A stretch of 64,000 nucleotides of DNA from Pseudomonadota bacterium (GTDB lineage Bacteria > Pseudomonadota > Alphaproteobacteria > Sphingomonadales > Sphingomonadaceae): positions 44,468 to 108,467 of the forward strand of contig JAEWEY010000007.1 of assembly GCA_023389105.1 (NCBI GenBank), read 5' to 3'. Each line of letters opens with the position of its first letter. Positions within the stretch are counted from its first letter, which is position 1. Made by a program: the position numbers and the translations under genes. The notes beneath the pieces were generated by a model. That model saw only the letters and a list, made by a program, of their open reading frames with translations. It was not told the DNA's origin and searched no databases. This document shows, in pieces, positions 40,518 to 51,756 of this stretch.

Positions 40518-40627
40518 TTCCGTCTCCTCCGAGTCGACATCAACTAACCAAATGGGATTGCTGTAGGAAAGTGCTGCGAACCGATTGCGCGGATGACGTT
40601 AGCGTTTCGAGCCGCTAGGCTGCGCGC

Positions 40628-41953
40628 ATGAAGAGCCCAATCCTTGCCGCGGTCGCGCTGTTGATGAGCAGCGCGCCAGCCTTCGCCGCCTTGTCCCCAG
40701 CCGAGCAGAAGATGGTCCAGACCGTTGATGCCGAGCAGCCGCGGACGGTCGGCATGCTGGAGAAATGGGTCAATCAGAACAGCGGATCGCTGAACCTGCC
40801 CGGGGTAGCGGCGGTCGGCACGATGCTGCGGTCCGAACTGGAGCCGCTGGGCTTCAAGGTCGACTGGGTCGACATGAAGGCTGCTCAGCGCTCTGGCCAC
40901 ATCATCGCGCGGCATGCCGGCAAGAAGGGCACGACGCGGATGCTGCTGATCGGCCACCTCGACACGGTGTTCGAGCCGGACTCGCCGTTCCAGCGCTGGA
41001 CCCTTGAAGGCAATACCGGGCGCGGCCCGGGCGCGGGCGACGACAAGGGTGGCATGGCGGTGATGGTAGCTGCCCTGCGCGCGATGCAGGCCGCGGGTAC
41101 GCTGAAGGGCGCCAACATCACCATCGTTCTGACCGGCGACGAGGAGGATGCCGGCACGCCGCTTTCCGTCGCGCGCCGCGATTTGATCGCGGAGGGCAAA
41201 CGCGCGGACGCCGCGCTCGACTTCGAGGGGTTGGCGGTAGTCGACGGCAAGGACATGGGATCGATCGCGCGCCGCAGCTCGAGCAACTGGACGGTGAAGG
41301 TCACCGGGAACAGCGCGCACTCCAGCGGCGTGGGGCGGCCGGGCACGGGCTATGGCGCGATCTATGATCTGGTGCGGATCATCGACCAGTTCCGCAAAGA
41401 GCTGCCGGAAGACAAGCTGACCTTCAACGTCGGGCTGATCGGCGGCGGCCAGTCCGCCGAGCTGGATGCGGGGCAGATCCGGCTGACCGCCACCGGCAAG
41501 ACCAACATCATCGCTTCGACCGCGGTGGCGCGGGGCGACTTGCGCGCCATTAGCCAGGAGCAGATCGACCGCGTGCAGGCCAAGATGCGGGCCATCGTCG
41601 CCCAGTCGCTGGAGGGCGCGAAGGCGGAGCTAAGCTTCGACCAGAAGCTATATCCGCCGATGCCGCCGACCGAAGGCAGTCGCGCGCTGCTTGGGCAGCT
41701 CAACGGCGTCAATGCTGACCTCGGGCTCGACAAGATGGAAGAGCTCGACCCGCTGCGGCGCGGTGCGGGCGACATCAGCTTCGTGGCGGCGGATGTCGAC
41801 GGGCTGATCGGACTCGGACCCGACGGGTCGGGCAGCCACACGCCAACCGAGACGGTCGACATCCCGTCGATCGCCAAGCAGGCGAAGCGCGCCGCGATTC
41901 TGATGAGCCGGTTGTCGCGCGAGCGGGCAACCAGGAAAGTTCCACGTTCGTAA
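40628..41953 (+). CDS. Exported M20-family peptidase (glutamate carboxypeptidase-like)
   Basis: The 441-residue protein has a signal peptide (ends PAFAA) and a canonical M20 metal site: GHLDTV (His and catalytic Asp), GAGDDKGGM (bridging Asp), TGDEEDAG (catalytic Glu and metal Glu) and a C-terminal GSHTPTE with the last His. The lid domain has NSAHSSGV. It resembles carboxypeptidase G2, which removes C-terminal glutamate from folates or peptides. The intact motifs contrast with the altered M20 gene at 7367. It is divergent from the endolysin gene. Confidence 0.92.
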   Translation: MKSPILAAVALLMSSAPAFAALSPAEQKMVQTVDAEQPRTVGMLEKWVNQNSGSLNLPGVAAVGTMLRSELEPLGFKVDWVDMKAAQRSGHIIARHAGKKGTTRMLLIGHLDTVFEPDSPFQRWTLEGNTGRGPGAGDDKGGMAVMVAALRAMQAAGTLKGANITIVLTGDEEDAGTPLSVARRDLIAEGKRADAALDFEGLAVVDGKDMGSIARRSSSNWTVKVTGNSAHSSGVGRPGTGYGAIYDLVRIIDQFRKELPEDKLTFNVGLIGGGQSAELDAGQIRLTATGKTNIIASTAVARGDLRAISQEQIDRVQAKMRAIVAQSLEGAKAELSFDQKLYPPMPPTEGSRALLGQLNGVNADLGLDKMEELDPLRRGAGDISFVAADVDGLIGLGPDGSGSHTPTETVDIPSIAKQAKRAAILMSRLSRERATRKVPRS

Positions 41954-42045
41954 CGGCTTAATGCCACTGGATTGACAGGGGCACCGATAAGGAGCCTCAT
42001 CCCTTCGCCGCGTCCGCGGGGCGCGAGCCTTGGAGGGGAAAATCG

Positions 42046-42504
42046 ATGGCGACAACACTCGATGGGCATCGCTCGGCGACACCCGTGCACCTGTGGATCG
42101 TCGGTTTGCTGGCGACCTTGTGGAACGCGTTCGGCTGCTACGACTACCTCATGACCCGAATGCGCAACACCGACTACCTCAAGTCGATGATGCCCGACGT
42201 CGATCCGAACGCGATGCTTGCCTACGTCGACTCAATGCCGGTCTGGGCCGCAGCGGGATGGGGCCTTGGCGTCTGGATGGGTCTTGCCGGATCGCTGTTG
42301 CTGCTGACGCGTAGCCGCCATGCGGTGTGGACACTCGGCCTGTCCTTCGTGGGCGCGGTCGTCGGGATCGGCTATCAGCTGTTGAACCCGATGGCGGGCA
42401 TGAGCGGCGGGATGGCGACCGTCATGCCGATCGTGGTGATCGTCGTTGCACTGGCGCTGTTCCTTTATGCGCGGGCCACGGCGAGGAAGGGCGTTCTCGC
42501 CTAG
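42046..42504 (+). CDS. Hypothetical four-helix membrane protein
   Basis: The 152-residue protein has four hydrophobic helices: VHLWIVGLLATLWNAFGCYD, AAAGWGLGVWMGLAGSLLLL, VWTLGLSFVGAVVGIGYQLL and VMPIVVIVVALALFLYARA. A Met-rich loop (GMSGGMATVM) lies before the last. Similar small membrane proteins are common in sphingomonads, but I know no function. It stands alone between the M20 and GDSL genes and is followed by a candidate terminator. Confidence 0.78.
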   Translation: MATTLDGHRSATPVHLWIVGLLATLWNAFGCYDYLMTRMRNTDYLKSMMPDVDPNAMLAYVDSMPVWAAAGWGLGVWMGLAGSLLLLTRSRHAVWTLGLSFVGAVVGIGYQLLNPMAGMSGGMATVMPIVVIVVALALFLYARATARKGVLA

Positions 42505-42530
42505 CGAGACTGTTGCTTTATTGCTGCACC

Positions 42531-42555
42531 GGGCCGGTTCCGTGCGGACCGGCCC
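42531..42555 (+). terminator. Candidate intrinsic terminator hairpin
   Basis: GGGCCGGT (42531-42538) and ACCGGCCC (42548-42555) form a perfect 8-bp GC-rich stem with a 9-base loop. The following stretch (CCGTTGTTACTT) is T-rich only in part, so termination may be weak. It lies 26 bases after the four-helix membrane protein gene. Confidence 0.5.
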
Positions 42556-42642
42556 CCGTTGTTACTTGCAAGCGTGTCGATAATGGGATTCCCATGGCCG
42601 GGAAGACGCCCGACGTTGCGCGGGCGCCGTGGGGAGAGACAC

Positions 42643-44460
42643 ATGAACCGCCGTAAGATTTCGCGCGCACTGGCCGCCGCATCCATGCTCGTCCTAGCCG
42701 CCGCCGTTCCGGGCGCCGCGAGCGCGCAGCAGATTGATCGCATCATCGTCTTCGGCGATTCCTATGCGGACACCGGCAACTTCTTCCGCATCGCGGGCAT
42801 CAACCCCGCTACCACCGGCGTCTATACGACCGGCCGCTTCTCGGGCGGCACCAACTATATTGATACGCTGTCAGGCCTGCTTGGTGTGCCGGTCTACAAT
42901 TATGCCATTGGCGGCGCGCGAACCAACAATCTCAACCAGACCGCGGGCGTCCCGGGGTTCACCACCGAGGTGCAGGTGTTCCTCGCCAACGCCGGAACGC
43001 TCGGCTTTCCGACGACGACGACCACGCTGGACCAGAGCGACCTCGTCGCGGTTTCGATAGGCGGCAATGACTCCCGCGCCTATCAGATCGGGGGCGGCAC
43101 GCTGGCAGGCGCGCCCGCTGCGGCGGCGACGGCCGTCACCAGCTTCCAGACCAATTTCGACCAGGTGATGACCAAGGGCACGCCCACGATCAGCTTCCTT
43201 GCCGGCGACACCGGCCGCCTGCCGGAAATCGCGGCCAACCCGACGGGTGCGGCGGTCCGCACCGCTTATTCCAACGCCTTCAACAGCGGCGTGCAGAACA
43301 TCCTCGCGGGCTACGCCGCGCGCGGATCGATCGTGCATTACCTCGACCTGACCAAGATCCTCGACAATGTCATTGCCAATCCGCAGGCTTACGGCATCAC
43401 CAACGGGATCGCGTGCCCGTTCTTCCCGGGCAACACGACCTGCGCGGCCAATGCCACCGGCTATCTGGTCTACGGCGACGGCCTGCACCTGACATCGCAG
43501 GGCTTTGAGATCGTCGGCAAATATGTCGACCGGCAGCTCGCTGCGCCGCTGACCCTGTCGGCGCCGACGACGCTCGGCGTGCAGGTCTCGCGCCAGTTCG
43601 GCCGCACGCTGTCGACCCGTACGGACAATTACCGCGGGACGGACGCCGCGCCTGGTCTTGCCATCTACGCGGTCGGCGACATGCTGCAGAATGATGCGCC
43701 GTCGACGAGCTACAACAGCGCGTTCGAAGTGCGCAGCGGCGGCGGCACGATCGGCGCTGAATACGGATTCGGCGGCGGCCTCGTCGGCGTCGCTGGCAAC
43801 TACAGCCGGCCGAAGCTCCGCTTCAATAACGATGCCTCGCGCATCCGCGGGCGCAGCTGGCAGGTCGGCGCCTACGGCAGCTTCGACGTGGGCGCGGCCT
43901 TCGCGCAGGGCTATCTGGGTTATGGCCGCGACCGCAACCGGATCGAGCGCGCTGGCGTGGTCTCGTCGCTCACCGCCAACCCGCACGGCACGCATTGGAC
44001 CGCCGGCGCCAAGGGCGGTTACCTGATCCCGATGTCCGGCTTCCGCGTCGGCCCGATCGTCGCGGTCGATTACGCCCGGGCCAAGGTGGACGGCTACACC
44101 GAAGCCGGCGACCCGGCACTTGCGCTCAACGTCGGCTCGCAGACCGCGAAGGCGCTGGTCGGGCAGGCGGGCCTCGAGATCCGCACCGAGCTGAAGGGCT
44201 TCCACCCTTACATCGATATCACGGCCGAGCATGATTTCACCCGCCGCGGGCCGAGCATCGCCTTCTCGCAGACCAGCTCTCCGGTGATCGTCAACACATG
44301 GGACGTGCGCAACCGCCGCGACACCTATGCCCGTCTGTCGGGCGGCGGCAGCGCGACGATCAGCGGCGGGCTCAGCATCGATGCCGCGATCGCCTCGACG
44401 CTTGGCCGCGACGCGGGTCAGGAAGTGAGCGCCCAGCTGGGCCTGAAGGCGCGCTTTTAA
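42643..44460 (+). CDS. GDSL-family autotransporter esterase/lipase
   Basis: The 605-residue protein has a signal peptide (ends AASAQQ), a GDSL esterase passenger with FGDSYADTGN (catalytic Ser40), SIGGNDS (block III) and YGDGLHLTSQGF (catalytic Asp and His). An autotransporter beta-barrel follows (about 340-605, with VGVAGNYSRPKLRF) and ends in the Phe-terminal LKARF needed for outer-membrane assembly. The enzyme should be displayed at the cell surface and cleave lipids or esters. GGGGAGAG precedes the ATG at 42643. Its stop is three bases from that of the convergent uvrB. Confidence 0.93.
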   Translation: MNRRKISRALAAASMLVLAAAVPGAASAQQIDRIIVFGDSYADTGNFFRIAGINPATTGVYTTGRFSGGTNYIDTLSGLLGVPVYNYAIGGARTNNLNQTAGVPGFTTEVQVFLANAGTLGFPTTTTTLDQSDLVAVSIGGNDSRAYQIGGGTLAGAPAAAATAVTSFQTNFDQVMTKGTPTISFLAGDTGRLPEIAANPTGAAVRTAYSNAFNSGVQNILAGYAARGSIVHYLDLTKILDNVIANPQAYGITNGIACPFFPGNTTCAANATGYLVYGDGLHLTSQGFEIVGKYVDRQLAAPLTLSAPTTLGVQVSRQFGRTLSTRTDNYRGTDAAPGLAIYAVGDMLQNDAPSTSYNSAFEVRSGGGTIGAEYGFGGGLVGVAGNYSRPKLRFNNDASRIRGRSWQVGAYGSFDVGAAFAQGYLGYGRDRNRIERAGVVSSLTANPHGTHWTAGAKGGYLIPMSGFRVGPIVAVDYARAKVDGYTEAGDPALALNVGSQTAKALVGQAGLEIRTELKGFHPYIDITAEHDFTRRGPSIAFSQTSSPVIVNTWDVRNRRDTYARLSGGGSATISGGLSIDAAIASTLGRDAGQEVSAQLGLKARF

Positions 44461-44463
44461 GGG

Positions 44464-46671
<2,208 letters not shown>

Positions 46672-46707
46672 TGCTGTCGGATATGGTCGCGCAGGGGGGC
46701 AAACTCA

Positions 46708-47169
46708 ATGAAAGCGAAGCATCTCTTCATCGCGTCCACGCTTCTTGTGGCGGCCTGCGGTGAGTCACCCCAAAAGCAGCAAAACCAGGCGGACCCCTCG
46801 GTTGACAAGCACATGCTCCGTCCCGGCGTGTACGAGATCAAATTCCATCGCGAACTGATGTTGCCCGGGCAGCCCCCCGAGCCATCCGACGAGGTGGACT
46901 CCCAGTGTTTCAGCGCGACCGACCTTGCCGAGCCGCAAAAGGTGCTCGTGCCCAACTCCGGCAATTGCACCATGCAAGAGGCAAAGGCCGAAGGAGGCTA
47001 TGTCTCAGCAAGCATGACCTGCCACGTTCCGGAAATCAGCGAGTCGGAGCTGATCTTCGGCGTGCACGGCAACTACAATCCCGAGGGCGCCGAGTTGACC
47101 GGCGAGTCAAACGTTGACGGTGCGACGCTTCACGAGACGCGAACTTTCCGCCGCACCGGCGACTGCTAG
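46708..47169 (+). CDS. DUF3617-type lipoprotein
   Basis: The 153-residue protein has a lipoprotein signal (IASTLLVAAC, lipid Cys17) and a DUF3617 domain: RPGVYEIKFHRELML (PGxW-like start), QCFSATDLAEPQ, CTMQEAKAEGGYVSASMTC. Several Cys are positioned for disulfides. DUF3617 proteins are common in sphingomonads; function is unknown. GGGGGG before the ATG at 46708 supports the start; the larger in-frame ORF before it is antisense to uvrB. Its stop overlaps that of the convergent DEAD-box helicase. Confidence 0.88.
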   Translation: MKAKHLFIASTLLVAACGESPQKQQNQADPSVDKHMLRPGVYEIKFHRELMLPGQPPEPSDEVDSQCFSATDLAEPQKVLVPNSGNCTMQEAKAEGGYVSASMTCHVPEISESELIFGVHGNYNPEGAELTGESNVDGATLHETRTFRRTGDC

Positions 47170-48848
47170 GCGGCTTTTGGCCGGCGCTGTTTCTTTTTTG
47201 GCTTGGGCCGGTCGTGCGAACGCTCGGGCCGGTAGGTTGAGCTCTGCTCGCGCGGCTCGGCAAGTTCGATCATCAGGCCCTCGTCTTCGGGGGCGATAGT
47301 CGCGCGGCTGAGCGCCCGGCGAAAGCCCGGAAGCGCGCGTTCGCTGATCTGGAAGAAGCTCTCGTTGGCGGCGACGCGGATGGCGCCGACATCGGTGCGG
47401 TTGACGTGGCCATAGCGGCAGATGAGCGGAAGGAGCCAGCGCGGGTCGGCATTGTGGCGGCGGCCGGCGTTGAGCTTGAACCAGGTTGCGCCTTCGAAGC
47501 CTTGGCGCGGGCCGGCCTCCATGCTGCGGTCGGTGCGCTGGGAGGCGGGGATGATGTCTTCGGGCGCCGGCAAATCAGTCCGCAACGCCTTGACCAGCGC
47601 GGCGGCGATCGCTTCGGGCGCCAACTCCTGCATGATGTCGCGGGCCAGTTGCTGATCGTCGTCTTCGAGTTCGACGCCCGCCGAGAGCTCGGTGAGGAGA
47701 CGTTGGCGGTCCTTGGCGCGAATCTCTTCGGCCGAGGGCACGCGGATCCATTCGACCGCGATGCGCGCGCCGCGCAGCATGCCCTCGACGCGCTTGCGCC
47801 GCTGGAAGGGGACGATGAGCACAGCCGTACCCTTCCGGCCTGCACGGCCGGTGCGGCCGGAACGGTGCTGCAGTGCCTCGGCGTCGCGCGGCAGCTCGAC
47901 GTGGATGACCAGTGAGACTGAGGGCAGGTCGATGCCCCGCGCCGCGACGTCGGTGGCAACGCAGACACGCGCGCGCTGGTCGCGCAGCGCCTGGAGCGCG
48001 TGGTTGCGCTCGTTCTGGCTGTGCTCGCCCGACAGCGCGACGGCGTGGAAGTTGCGCTCGGTCAGGCTGGCGTGGAGCCGGCGCACCGCTTCGCGGGTGG
48101 CGCAAAACAGGATCGCGGTCTCGGCCTCGTGGAAGCGGAGGAGGTTGACGACGGCGAGCTCGATGTCGGTCGGGGAGACCGCAACCGCCTGATAGGCGAT
48201 GTCCTGATGGCCTTCCTTGTCGCCGAGCGTTTCGATGCGAAGCGCATTGCGCTGGTAGCGCTTGGCGAGCGTCACGATCGGGCGCGGCATGGTCGCCGAG
48301 AAGAGCAGGGTGCGGCGATCGTCGGGAGTGGCGTCGAGAATCTCCTCGAGCTCCTCGCGGAAACCCATGTCGAGCATCTCGTCCGCCTCGTCGAGGACCG
48401 CGACGCGGAGCGACGAAAGGTCCAGAGCGCCGCGTTCGAGGTGGTCGCGCAGGCGGCCTGGCGTGCCGACGACGATATGCGCGCCGCCGTTGAGCGCGCG
48501 GCGTTCCTTCATCGGATCCATGCCGCCGACGCAAGTGACCACGCGGGCGCCGGCATTGGCGTAGAGCCAGTCGAGCTCCTTGCTGACCTGGATGGCGAGC
48601 TCACGCGTCGGCGCGATGATCAGGCCGAGCGGGGCGCGGGCGAAGGGCAGGCGGTCTGCCTCCATCAGGTCGGAGGCCATCGCCATGCCGAAGGCGACGG
48701 TCTTGCCGGAGCCCGTCTTGGCGGAGACGATGAGGTCGCGGCCGGGAGCGTCTTCGCCGAGGACGGCGGATTGGACGGGCGTCAGTTCGTCATAGCCGCG
48801 CGCGGCGAGCGCTTCGGCAAGCGCGCCGTGGAGTCGGGGATGTTGCAT
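47166..48848 (-). CDS. DEAD-box RNA helicase (CsdA/DbpA-like) with RNA-binding C-terminus
   Basis: The 560-residue protein has all DEAD-box motifs: Q motif YDELTPVQ, Walker A AKTGSGKT, APTRELA, TPGRL, DEAD in VLDEADEML, FSATMP, and second-domain HRSGRTGRAGRKG. The C-terminal part (about 460-535: RWLLPLICRYGHVNRTDVGAI, then SFFQISERAL) is a DbpA-type RNA-binding domain, followed by a basic tail (RPKPKKKQRRPK). This fits CsdA/DeaD-like helicases that unwind RNA in ribosome biogenesis or cold adaptation. It is divergent from the lipid kinase. Confidence 0.94.
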   Translation of the reverse strand: MQHPRLHGALAEALAARGYDELTPVQSAVLGEDAPGRDLIVSAKTGSGKTVAFGMAMASDLMEADRLPFARAPLGLIIAPTRELAIQVSKELDWLYANAGARVVTCVGGMDPMKERRALNGGAHIVVGTPGRLRDHLERGALDLSSLRVAVLDEADEMLDMGFREELEEILDATPDDRRTLLFSATMPRPIVTLAKRYQRNALRIETLGDKEGHQDIAYQAVAVSPTDIELAVVNLLRFHEAETAILFCATREAVRRLHASLTERNFHAVALSGEHSQNERNHALQALRDQRARVCVATDVAARGIDLPSVSLVIHVELPRDAEALQHRSGRTGRAGRKGTAVLIVPFQRRKRVEGMLRGARIAVEWIRVPSAEEIRAKDRQRLLTELSAGVELEDDDQQLARDIMQELAPEAIAAALVKALRTDLPAPEDIIPASQRTDRSMEAGPRQGFEGATWFKLNAGRRHNADPRWLLPLICRYGHVNRTDVGAIRVAANESFFQISERALPGFRRALSRATIAPEDEGLMIELAEPREQSSTYRPERSHDRPKPKKKQRRPKAA

Positions 48849-48926
48849 GCGCGCTCCCTAGGCGCTTGCGCGGGACATGACCACCGCCATGCATCGCAAG
48901 CCGCCGGCGTGCGTTAGCGCGAATTG

Positions 48927-49814
48927 ATGACGGCTGTTTCCATCCTTGTGAATAAAGGCGGCGGGGCCGCGTCCCGCGATCCCGCGATCAAGAGCAATGT
49001 CGCCAAGGCGTTCAAAGCCGCCGGCATGGACGTGAAGGTCGAGCTGATCGACGGCGGCAAGTGCGAGGCGCGGGCGAAGGCGCTCGCCAAGCGTGGCGAC
49101 AAGCTGGTGGTGGTCGGTGGCGGCGACGGCACGATCAGCGCGGCCGCGTCGGGGCTGCTGGGGAGCAAGACCGCGCTCGGGGTGCTGCCGCTGGGGACGC
49201 TCAACCATTTTGCGCGCGATCTTGGCATTCCGACAAAGCTGGAGGAGGCCGCCGCGCTGATCGCCAAGGGCAAACCGCGGCACGTCGATGTGGCGGAGAT
49301 GAACGGCCGTGTCTTCATCAACAACAGCGCGATCGGGCTTTACCCGCTGATGGTGCTTGACCGTGAGACGCAGCAGAAGCGTCTCGGCCGTAGCAAGCGG
49401 TTGGCGATGATCGTCGCCTCGGCGCGGACGCTGGCGCGGTTCAATCATCAGCGGCTGACGCTGACGGTGAACGATGAGAAGGCGCAAATCGACACGCCGC
49501 TGCTCTTCGTCGGCAACAATGATTACCGGCTGGACATCGGTGGTCCGGGCAAGCGCGACAGCGTCGAGGATGGACGTTTAAGCGTGTTCGTCATGCGCAA
49601 GAAAACGCGGCGCGGGCTGATCGCGGCGATGATCCGCGTGCTGCTCAACCGAACGCGGCCCGACGACATGGTTCAGCTGGAAAACGTGCAGCGGCTGCGG
49701 GTGGCGAGCCGCCGATCCAGCCTTGCCGTTTCGCTGGATGGCGAAGTGGTGGGCGCGAAGCCTCCGCTGGATTATAAGGTGCGGGCGAAGGCGCTCCGCG
49801 TCATCGCGCCCTAA
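48927..49814 (+). CDS. Diacylglycerol kinase-family lipid kinase
   Basis: The 295-residue protein has the lipid/sphingosine kinase catalytic domain: ILVNKGGGAAS, the GGGDGT nucleotide motif (VVGGGDGTISAAASGL), LPLGTLNHFARDLGIP and later VFINNSAIGLYP. The C-terminal domain includes SLDGEVVG. In sphingomonads such proteins may act on diacylglycerol or sphingolipid bases; the substrate is not evident. ATG at 48927 is preferred to TTG at 48924. It leads a set of three genes in one direction with two small membrane proteins. Confidence 0.9.
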   Translation: MTAVSILVNKGGGAASRDPAIKSNVAKAFKAAGMDVKVELIDGGKCEARAKALAKRGDKLVVVGGGDGTISAAASGLLGSKTALGVLPLGTLNHFARDLGIPTKLEEAAALIAKGKPRHVDVAEMNGRVFINNSAIGLYPLMVLDRETQQKRLGRSKRLAMIVASARTLARFNHQRLTLTVNDEKAQIDTPLLFVGNNDYRLDIGGPGKRDSVEDGRLSVFVMRKKTRRGLIAAMIRVLLNRTRPDDMVQLENVQRLRVASRRSSLAVSLDGEVVGAKPPLDYKVRAKALRVIAP

Positions 49815-49833
49815 AGGCGGGGGAGCAAGCGAC

Positions 49834-50409
49834 GTGGCAACGCAGGCAAGAACGAGCTGGTCGACACCCATGCGGGCACGTGCGCTGCGCGTGGCGGGGA
49901 TCGCCATCATCCTGCTGGGCGTTGGCGCATTATTCCTGCCGGCGGGGAAGACGATTTCTTCGGACATGATCGGCGGGCTGCTGATTGCCTCGGGGGCGAT
50001 CGAGACCGTCGCCGGATCGCTGCGGCGGGATTCGCGCCCGTTCGCCATGGGCGCGGGCATTGTGACGGCGGCCGCGGGCCTGATGTTCATCATCAGTCCG
50101 GAAGCGCATTTCTTCCCGCGGGTTTTCCCGATCGTTGCCTGGCTGATCGTTCGCAGCCTCATCCTTGGTGTTTCCCTGACACGGGTCGACGGGTCGGTGC
50201 GGCGCTGGACGGCGATCTCCGCCGGTCTCGACCTCATGCTGGGGGTGCTGTTGATCGCTGGACTGTCGATCGCGACCATCGTCATCAGCGTGTTCGGACC
50301 GACACCGGAGCTCATCGCGGCCTTCGCCTGGGTGCTGGCCGCGAGCTTCGTGGTCAACGGACTGATGCTGCTCGAAGTGTCGAGTTGCGAACGGGAGCTT
50401 GCGGCCTAG
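49834..50409 (+). CDS. HdeD-like membrane protein (DUF308)
   Basis: The 191-residue protein has about six hydrophobic helices with the HdeD pattern: RVAGIAIILLGVGALFLP, DMIGGLLIASGAIETVAGSL, AGIVTAAAGLMFII, FPIVAWLIVRSLILGVSL, SAGLDLMLGVLLIAGLSIA and AFAWVLAASFVVNGLMLLEV. HdeD proteins are linked to acid resistance in enteric bacteria; role here unknown. The start is a GTG at 49834 with GGGGGAG upstream; an ATG at 49870 is an alternative. It lies 19 bases after the lipid kinase gene. Confidence 0.82.
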   Translation: MATQARTSWSTPMRARALRVAGIAIILLGVGALFLPAGKTISSDMIGGLLIASGAIETVAGSLRRDSRPFAMGAGIVTAAAGLMFIISPEAHFFPRVFPIVAWLIVRSLILGVSLTRVDGSVRRWTAISAGLDLMLGVLLIAGLSIATIVISVFGPTPELIAAFAWVLAASFVVNGLMLLEVSSCERELAA

Positions 50410-50419
50410 AAGGCGAAGC

Positions 50420-50896
50420 GTGTTCGAGAGCTCGCCCGACCTGTCCGTCAATACGGTTGCCGAGATCGTCCGGCTGGCGCTGGCGCCGGTCTTCCTGCTG
50501 AGCGGGATCGGCGCCTTTCTCAACGTTCTCGCCTCGCGTCTATCGCGGATCGTCGATCGGTCGCGGGACATCGAGCCGAGACTACTCGCCAGCCGCGGCG
50601 AGGAGCACGATCGCTGGCTTGGCGACCTGCAGGTGCTCGACAAACGCATGCGGCTGATCAGCTGGGCGACGGGTCTGTCGGTCAGTTCGGCAATCCTGAC
50701 CTGCCTGGTCGTCATCCTGCTGTTCGCCGCGAACCTGGTGCGAACGCGGCTGGGGACGGAGATCGCCTGGCTGTTCATCGGATCGATGGTGACCATCGGT
50801 TGCGGCTTCGCGGTGTTCCTGTGGGAGACGACCATAGCCGGCCGCGCGGTCCGGGTCCGCTCGGAGCTCTTGCAACATCAGGCGGAAGAGCCCTAG
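50420..50896 (+). CDS. DUF2721 membrane protein
   Basis: The 158-residue protein has an N-terminal hydrophobic segment (ALAPVFLLSGIGAFLNVL), a charged loop with SRLSRIVDRSRDIEP (the DUF2721 signature) and two C-terminal helices (VSSAILTCLVVILLFAANL and AWLFIGSMVTIGCGFAVFLW). The start is a GTG at 50420 with AAGG upstream; it follows the HdeD-like gene by ten bases, so it is likely co-transcribed. Function is unknown. Confidence 0.82.
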   Translation: MFESSPDLSVNTVAEIVRLALAPVFLLSGIGAFLNVLASRLSRIVDRSRDIEPRLLASRGEEHDRWLGDLQVLDKRMRLISWATGLSVSSAILTCLVVILLFAANLVRTRLGTEIAWLFIGSMVTIGCGFAVFLWETTIAGRAVRVRSELLQHQAEEP

Positions 50897-50942
50897 CGTT
50901 CGCGTCGATCCGGCAGGGGGCCTGGTCGAAAGGGATCACATC

Positions 50943-51683
50943 ATGCGCTTGTCCGCTTTTTCGCTGGCCGTTGCAGGCCTCGCCGTCATCGCTTCACCTG
51001 CCGCCGCGGCGCCCAAGGCTGCCGCCAAGCCCAAGTCGCCGATGGAGGCGATGACGCCGCCGAACATGGACGCGGTGATGGCCGTCTTCGGCAAGTTGCT
51101 TCCGCCTCAGCCCGACCCCGATCCCGCGCGCCTCGCGCTGGCACGCACGTCAGCGGGGGCCTTGTGGCCCGACGGCGCGTATCGCGACATGATGGTCAGC
51201 TTCGCCGGCAACATGGTCGACAACGTCCTGCGGCTGAAGAAATCGGACCTGCCGATCCCGGCCGACAAGAAAGCGAAGGCGGACGCGACCGCGGACCTGT
51301 CGCTGCACGATGCCGCAGTGGCCAAGGACCCCTATTTCGATCAGCGCGTGGCGGCGATCCGCGCGGCCATCACGCAGGAGTTCGGCAAGGTTTCGGCAGT
51401 GATCGATCCCAGGGTCCGCGACGGCATGGCGCGGGCTATGGCGCGGCGCTTCGACGCGCGTCAGCTTGGCGACATCAACGCGTTTCTGACGACGCCGACC
51501 GGCCGTGCCTTCGGCGCGCAGTACATGCAGCTGTGGGCCGATCCGGACATGCTGCGCGGGCTGATGGGGTCGATGCCGGAGATGATCAAATTGATGCCGG
51601 ACATCATGAAGAGCGTGAAGGAAGCGAACGACAAATTCCCGGCGCCGCCTTCGTCCCAGAAGGGGAAGCCGACGAAGTCGTAA
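50943..51683 (+). CDS. Exported DUF2059-like protein
   Basis: The 246-residue protein has a signal peptide (ends PAAAA), a Pro/Lys linker and a helical domain with the DUF2059 pattern (AYRDMMVSFAGNMVDNVL, DGMARAMARRFDARQLGDI, FLTTPTGRAFGAQYMQL). The last part (MLRGLMGSMPEMIKLMPDIM) is Met-rich. Such exported proteins occur widely in proteobacteria without known function. It is followed by glpX in the same direction after 73 bases. Confidence 0.78.
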   Translation: MRLSAFSLAVAGLAVIASPAAAAPKAAAKPKSPMEAMTPPNMDAVMAVFGKLLPPQPDPDPARLALARTSAGALWPDGAYRDMMVSFAGNMVDNVLRLKKSDLPIPADKKAKADATADLSLHDAAVAKDPYFDQRVAAIRAAITQEFGKVSAVIDPRVRDGMARAMARRFDARQLGDINAFLTTPTGRAFGAQYMQLWADPDMLRGLMGSMPEMIKLMPDIMKSVKEANDKFPAPPSSQKGKPTKS

Positions 51684-51756
51684 GGCCGGATCGCTCGACA
51701 AGGCAGAGCGTGCTGCCTATCCGGCCGGAACATCGTTTCCGGGAGTATCCAGCCAC

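Noticed and set aside
40518..40627. A GGTTAG sequence near the endolysin start as a CtrA site
   Set aside because: It differs from TTAACCAT in two of eight positions and has no second half-site, so it was not listed.
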